Origin: CAZLIC01 sp964559535
Lineage (GTDB): Bacteria > Pseudomonadota > Alphaproteobacteria > Rhodobacterales > Rhodobacteraceae
Direction of reading: 5' to 3'
Length of the DNA: 64,000 bases
Assembly: GCA_964559535.1 (NCBI GenBank)
Contig: CAZLIC010000011.1
Span: 1 to 64,000, forward strand
In this document: in pieces, positions 59,996-64,000 of the stretch
Position numbering within the stretch: the stretch's first letter is position 1
Layout: the number at the start of each line of letters is the position of its first letter
The notes under the pieces: model-generated
Database searches by the model: none
Told to the model about the DNA's origin: nothing
Seen by the model: the letters and a program-made list of their open reading frames with translations, nothing else
Translations under genes and position numbers: made by a program

Positions 59996-61353
59996 GGGGC
60001 ACCTAAGAGAAGGGGAGTGGAAAGGTCCGTGGCGCCGGACACCCCGTCGACCACCTGCGCGGGCAGCGGGCGCCATTCGCCGTCTGCCATGCCCTGCGCA
60101 CGGGCAAGATCCCGCGTGGCCTGCGTCGTCAGCGCCGAAACGCCCAGCGCCTTGCAGTGCTTTTCCAGCTTGGCCGCAAGGTTTGCCGCCTCGCCGATCA
60201 CCGTCCATTCCAGACGGTCCTCGACGCCGATCACACCGCACAGCATGGGGCCGGTGGCCACCGCACACCCCACGCCCACTGTCGCCTCGCCCCGCGCCGC
60301 GCGTTCCGCCGACCAGTCTGCCGCCGCCGCCAGCACAGCCAGCTGCGCGCGCAGCGCATCGGCGGCATAGGTCGCGCTTTCGCGCGCGGCGCCGAAGGTG
60401 GCCAGAATGCCGTCGCCCAGATACTTGTCGATGGACCCGCCGTTGGCGCGGATCGCGGGCACGATGCGGCCCTGGTACTCGGCGATCAGCGCCAGCGTCG
60501 CTTGCGGTTCCAGCCGGGCCGACAGCCGGGTGAAGCCGCGCAGGTCCACCATCATCACCGCGGCATCACGCTGCATGGCGTCGCCCGGCTTCAGGTTGTC
60601 GCGCGTCATGCGGATGTCCGACGCCACCTCGGGCGCAAAGAACCGCGACAGCTCCATCGCCGCATGCGATTCCGTCACCGCCCGCATCAGCAGCCGCCGC
60701 GACCGCACCGTGGCCACGGCCAGGATCAGCGTGACCGCGGCAAAGGACAGCGCCTTGTCCACCTCGGCCCCCAAGAGCATGGCGTCGGTGGTGGCGTAGA
60801 CCTTGAAATTGTTGGTCACCGCCATGTCGCCGCTGTTCTGCATGGCATAGACCACCAGCGTGCCCCAGCCCGCCAGCGTAGCCGCGCCGGCCAGCAAAAT
60901 CCACGCAGGTTCCGCCCGCAGCACCCGCAGCGCGATCAGGATGAAGGCGTACAGCAGCGTCGGCGCCTTCAGATAGATCGACGGCGGCGCCTGGTACTGC
61001 AGGTGGAACGACCAGATGGTCACCATCAGCACGGCGATGTCGATCACCACCGACAGGCCCAGGAACCACCCCGGCGCCCGCCCGCGCAGCACCAGGGCCA
61101 GCCGCACGCCGGTGAACAGCAGGTACAGCGCCAGTGCCACCGGCACGGGCTCGAACGGCACATGGTCGGGAAAGGCCTTGGGCGTGATGGCGTAGAAGCC
61201 GCCGAAAAAGGCGATGGCGCCGAACTGGGCCAGGCAGACCAGCAGTTCCGACGACCGCCGGTCGCGTTCCAGAGCCGCCGCCGCGGCATGGGGCAACACC
61301 CCTTCGACGGGCGGGCCGAAAACGAAGGAAAGCAGGCGTTGCAGCCGCGTCAT
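59992..61353 (-). CDS. Membrane-bound class III adenylate/guanylate cyclase
   Basis: 453 residues. The N-terminal half has about six membrane helices (residues 38-260). The cyclase homology domain (about 268-430) has metal Asp residues in MMVDLRGFT and KYLGDGILATFG; the preceding Lys (GGSIDKYLG) would favour ATP. The transition-state Asn is in GEAANLAAKLE, but the usual Arg four residues on is Lys here. I recall AAKLE-type sequences in other alphaproteobacterial cyclases, so it may be a conserved variant. It overlaps the MFS gene upstream and the NTF2-like gene downstream by four bases each. Confidence 0.88.
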   Translation of the reverse strand: MTRLQRLLSFVFGPPVEGVLPHAAAAALERDRRSSELLVCLAQFGAIAFFGGFYAITPKAFPDHVPFEPVPVALALYLLFTGVRLALVLRGRAPGWFLGLSVVIDIAVLMVTIWSFHLQYQAPPSIYLKAPTLLYAFILIALRVLRAEPAWILLAGAATLAGWGTLVVYAMQNSGDMAVTNNFKVYATTDAMLLGAEVDKALSFAAVTLILAVATVRSRRLLMRAVTESHAAMELSRFFAPEVASDIRMTRDNLKPGDAMQRDAAVMMVDLRGFTRLSARLEPQATLALIAEYQGRIVPAIRANGGSIDKYLGDGILATFGAARESATYAADALRAQLAVLAAAADWSAERAARGEATVGVGCAVATGPMLCGVIGVEDRLEWTVIGEAANLAAKLEKHCKALGVSALTTQATRDLARAQGMADGEWRPLPAQVVDGVSGATDLSTPLLLGAP

Positions 61354-62537
61354 GCGCCCACCTCGGGCAGCCGGCGCGACAGGCCCAGCGCCGCCAGGGT
61401 GGCCAGGGCCAGCACCGCCAGGCAGACATGCCACCCCGCCGCATCATAGACCTGCCCCAGCACGAAGGCACCCGCCAGCCCGCCGATATAGTAGGACGAC
61501 AGGTACAGGCTGGAGGCCGCCGCGCGGTCTGACGTGGCGCGGCGACCGACATACCCGGTGGCGCCGGCTTGCGCCATGAAGGTGCCCACCCCCATCAGCG
61601 CCAGCCCGGCCAGCACCGGCCACAGGGACGGCAACGCCAGCAGGGCCAGCCCCGCCAGGCACAGCCCGAACGACAGCGCCATCACCGCCCGGGCACCGTG
61701 CCGCCGCACCAGCCCGCCGGCCAGCGGCGTGGTCACCAGCGCAGGCAGGAACACCAGATACACCACCCCCAGCCGCATCGGCGACAGCGCGATCGGGTCA
61801 CGCGACAGTTCGAAGTTCACGTAGGTGAAGCAGCCGATGAACAGGAACAGGATCACGAACCCCACGGCAAAGGCCGTGCGCAGGCCGGGGTCGGCCAGAT
61901 GCATGCGGATGGCCGCCCAGGGCGGGGCGGGTGCGTGGCAGGTGGGCGCCATCTTCATGGCCGGAGAAAGCGTGACAGCCACCAGCACGGCACCCCCAAG
62001 GTTCAACGCGGCGAACAGCAGGAAGGTTGCCGGAATCCCGGCAATGTCGTTCGTCGCCCCTGCCATCAGCCGCCCGAACAGGTTCGACGCTACCACGCCG
62101 GTCACGTAGGCCGCCAGTGCCCCCGCCGTTTCCTCGGGCCCGCCGCGTTCCGAAAGGTAGGTCATCGTCAGGGTAAAGGCCGCGGCCATGAACAGCCCCT
62201 GCACCACGCGCAGCGCCAGGAAGGTTCCCAGCCCCGGCGCCACTGCCAGTGCCGCCGTGGGCAGCGCCAGCAGCGCCAGCGCCACGGCCACCCCGGCCCG
62301 CTGCGGCACATGCCGCCCGACCACGGCAAACACCAGCCCCGCCACCGCCATGCCGAATGTCGAGGCGTTCACGGCAAAGCCCATGTCGGCGCGGCTGACG
62401 CCATAATGCGACACCAGCGAAGGCAGGATCGCCTGCGCCGCGAACAGGTCGACCAGCGTCAGGAACCCCATCAGCCCGATCAGGGCCGACCGCGGCAGCA
62501 TCTTCCGCGCAACCGCCATGCTTGCCGCAACTGCCAT
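61350..62537 (-). CDS. MFS transporter
   Basis: 395 residues, 12 predicted helices. The first helix starts LIGLMGFLTLVDLFAAQAIL, and the pattern NASTFGMAVAGLVFAVVGRHVPQRAG resembles the loop 2-3 signature of major-facilitator exporters. The central loop is short. Substrate unknown; an efflux role for a small metabolite is most likely. Start options are GTG 62546, ATG 62537 and ATG 62519; 62537 is preferred because AGGTGG overlaps the patatin stop just upstream. Confidence 0.87.
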   Translation of the reverse strand: MAVAASMAVARKMLPRSALIGLMGFLTLVDLFAAQAILPSLVSHYGVSRADMGFAVNASTFGMAVAGLVFAVVGRHVPQRAGVAVALALLALPTAALAVAPGLGTFLALRVVQGLFMAAAFTLTMTYLSERGGPEETAGALAAYVTGVVASNLFGRLMAGATNDIAGIPATFLLFAALNLGGAVLVAVTLSPAMKMAPTCHAPAPPWAAIRMHLADPGLRTAFAVGFVILFLFIGCFTYVNFELSRDPIALSPMRLGVVYLVFLPALVTTPLAGGLVRRHGARAVMALSFGLCLAGLALLALPSLWPVLAGLALMGVGTFMAQAGATGYVGRRATSDRAAASSLYLSSYYIGGLAGAFVLGQVYDAAGWHVCLAVLALATLAALGLSRRLPEVGA

Positions 62538-62546
62538 CGCCGCCAC

Positions 62547-63614
62547 CTACAGGTATTCGGCGAAGTCGACCGTGGTCCGCTGCCCCACGGAATCGAAGTG
62601 CGCCGCCAGCCATTCTTCGGCCCGTACCCGGCCCACGTCGCGCAGATGCGTCAGGAACTCCCAGTCGGCATTCATCTTCGAGGCCACCGAAAGCTCACGC
62701 ATCATGCTGTTGTCGCTGACCGCATGCACCAGCATGCGCTTCATCTTGCCTTCGGCCACGGCGCCGTCGTCGATCAGCCGGGTGACGAACTCGATCACCC
62801 GCATCTCGCGCATCAGCGACGAGTTGAAGCTGATCTCGTTGATCCGGTTCAGGATCGCCTGGGCCGTGCGCGGCGTGCCCTCACGGACCAGCGGATTGAT
62901 GTTCACGATCAGCACATCCGGGCAGTCGCAGTGGTAGATCAGCGGATAGATCGCCGGGTTGCCCATGTAGCCGCCATCCCAGTAGGGCTCGCCGTCGATC
63001 TCGACCGCCTGGAACAGGAACGGCAGGCAGGCCGAGGCCATCACCGCATCAGCGGTCACATCGGCGGCACTGAACACCCGGGCCTTTCCGGTGCGGACGT
63101 TCGTCGCGGTCACGAACAGCTTGACCTTGGTCCCGGCACGCAGCTTCTCGAAGTCGACACACGAATCCAGGACCTGCCGCAGCGGGTTCCAGTTCAGCGG
63201 GTTCAGCTGGTAGGGCGACATCAGCCGCGACATCACGTCAAGCCACTGGAAGGCCGGCGAATTGTCCAGCGAGTGATTGTGCGTGGCACGATCCCACCAG
63301 CTGGGCTGGAACGGGCTGCGCGCCGCCGAAAGGCTTACCTTCTTCCAGAAGTCCTCAAGTCCGGCGCGCGCCCCATCGCGACCGTCCTGCACCATGCCCC
63401 AGGCCATGACCGCCGCGTTCATCGCCCCGGCCGAGGTGGCCGTGATCCCTTCGAACTCCAGCCGTCCGTCCTCAAGCAGACGGTCCAGAACGCCCCAGGC
63501 GAAGGCGCCGTGCGACCCGCCGCCCTGCAGCGCAAGGTTGATCGCGCGGGTGTTCGGCGCGGCGACCTTCTTTGCGCCCTTTGGTTCCTTCACGATGTCC
63601 ACCACGTCGGCCAT
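62547..63614 (-). CDS. Patatin-like phospholipase
   Basis: 355 residues. The oxyanion loop is GGGSHGAF (31-38), the nucleophile is S61 in TATSAGAM (a GxSxG variant with Ala at the first position) and the Asp dyad partner is in YWDGGYMGN. A lipid acyl hydrolase acting at the membrane. It follows bdhA by 10 bp; patatin genes next to 3-hydroxybutyrate dehydrogenase are, from memory, a recurring alphaproteobacterial pair, which suggests a link to polyhydroxybutyrate granules or lipid turnover. Confidence 0.9.
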   Translation of the reverse strand: MADVVDIVKEPKGAKKVAAPNTRAINLALQGGGSHGAFAWGVLDRLLEDGRLEFEGITATSAGAMNAAVMAWGMVQDGRDGARAGLEDFWKKVSLSAARSPFQPSWWDRATHNHSLDNSPAFQWLDVMSRLMSPYQLNPLNWNPLRQVLDSCVDFEKLRAGTKVKLFVTATNVRTGKARVFSAADVTADAVMASACLPFLFQAVEIDGEPYWDGGYMGNPAIYPLIYHCDCPDVLIVNINPLVREGTPRTAQAILNRINEISFNSSLMREMRVIEFVTRLIDDGAVAEGKMKRMLVHAVSDNSMMRELSVASKMNADWEFLTHLRDVGRVRAEEWLAAHFDSVGQRTTVDFAEYL

Positions 63615-63624
63615 GTCATGCTCC

Positions 63625-64000
63625 TTATTCCGCTGTCCAGCCGCCATCGACGGGAATAGCGGCCCCGGTGATCGAGGCGGCACCGGGCGAACACAGGAAG
63701 GCGACCATCGCCCCCATCTCCTCGACCGTTGCAAAACGTTTGTTCGGCTGCTTCTTCAGCAGGATGTCGCGAACGACCTGGGCCCGCGGGATACCATGCG
63801 ACTTCGCCTGATCGTCGATCTGCGCCTCGACCAGCGGTGTCCAGACATAGCCGGGACAGACGGCGTTCACCGTCACGCCCACTTCGGCCAGTTCCAGCGC
63901 GGCCACCTTCGTCAGGCCCACCATCCCGTGCTTGGCGGCCACATAGGCCGACTTGTAGGGGCTCGCCGCCAGTCCGTGCGCCGAGGCGATGTTGACAATC
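63625..64000 (-). CDS. bdhA: 3-Hydroxybutyrate dehydrogenase, 5' part cut by the window edge
   Basis: The C-terminal half of a classical SDR. The frame is open to the window end and reads IVNIASAHGLAASPYKSAYVAAKHG, with the catalytic Ser and the YxxxK motif (YVAAK). Then comes VNAVCPGYVWTPLVEAQI, ILLKKQPNKRF and the C-terminal ITGAAIPVDGGWTAE, a pattern strongly typical of BdhA. The enzyme interconverts 3-hydroxybutyrate and acetoacetate with NAD. About half of the gene, including the nucleotide-binding start, lies outside the window. Confidence 0.9.
   Translation of the reverse strand, partial: IVNIASAHGLAASPYKSAYVAAKHGMVGLTKVAALELAEVGVTVNAVCPGYVWTPLVEAQIDDQAKSHGIPRAQVVRDILLKKQPNKRFATVEEMGAMVAFLCSPGAASITGAAIPVDGGWTAE

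Noticed and set aside
1..64000. tRNA, rRNA or CRISPR array
   Set aside because: No T-loop-like GGTTCRA context with a cloverleaf, no rRNA-like sequence and no spaced direct repeats were found by eye. The tandem repeats at 33370-33705 and 54601-54660 are inside coding sequence without spacers.

Overview
The window is GC-rich, gene-dense bacterial chromosome. Gene content and gene pairings point to an alphaproteobacterium of the family Rhodobacteraceae: a DUF1285 gene divergent from a MoxR/DUF58/DUF4159 membrane cluster, stand-alone MnmD divergent from an MnmC-like FAD oxidase, a YjhX-family protein, a DinB with an N-terminal Cys4 knuckle, an OpgC/MdoH glucan pair, and a bdhA-patatin pair. This is inferred from families; no rRNA or tRNA gene is present to fix the taxon. 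I saw no prophage, insertion sequence or CRISPR array. The only hint of a mobile element is a possible serine-recombinase scrap at the extreme left edge.

Layout, left to right. 0-8.2 kb: HxlR regulator divergent from an SDR oxidoreductase, a cold-shock protein with a clear terminator, a YjhX-family small protein, a CorC/HlyC-type membrane protein, a cupin, a PLP sulfur-amino-acid enzyme, succinate-semialdehyde dehydrogenase, an alpha/beta hydrolase and ribosomal protein L25. 8.3-13.8 kb: BNR-repeat protein, DNA polymerase IV, a two-gene unit of an unknown four-helix membrane protein plus a peptidoglycan amidase, a VOC protein and an HU protein. 13.9-25.2 kb: AMP nucleosidase, then a minus-strand unit of a CocE-type hydrolase, a complete oligopeptide-type ABC transporter and a methyltransferase. 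Divergent from it is a choline-sulfatase-like gene bracketed by two copies of an intergenic repeat, followed by a convergent spacer packed with palindromes.

25.2-32.7 kb: a BatA-like membrane cluster (MoxR, DUF58, DUF4159, large membrane protein) with divergent DUF1285. 32.8-41.9 kb: a DEAD-box helicase with a repetitive tail, thioredoxin-like protein plus CcdA, quinone oxidoreductase, split tRNA-wobble modification genes, PmbA/TldE and CysQ. 41.9-51.9 kb: NAD salvage (pncB, pncA) separated by an OB-fold/flotillin pair and a hybrid histidine kinase, then hisC-tyrC and an HpcH/HpaI aldolase. 52.0-57.2 kb: a glucan unit (TPR protein, OpgC, MdoH, LpqC-like esterase). 57.3-64.0 kb: a long minus-strand run of bdhA (cut by the window edge), patatin phospholipase, MFS transporter, membrane adenylate/guanylate cyclase, NTF2-like protein, YHS-domain protein and an acetolactate-synthase-like ThDP enzyme.

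Most genes sit in tight units with ATGA/GTGA overlaps. The best leads for something undescribed are the membrane protein/amidase pair at 10.9-13.0 kb and several families of palindromic intergenic elements. One of these supplies the stop codons of two convergent genes.
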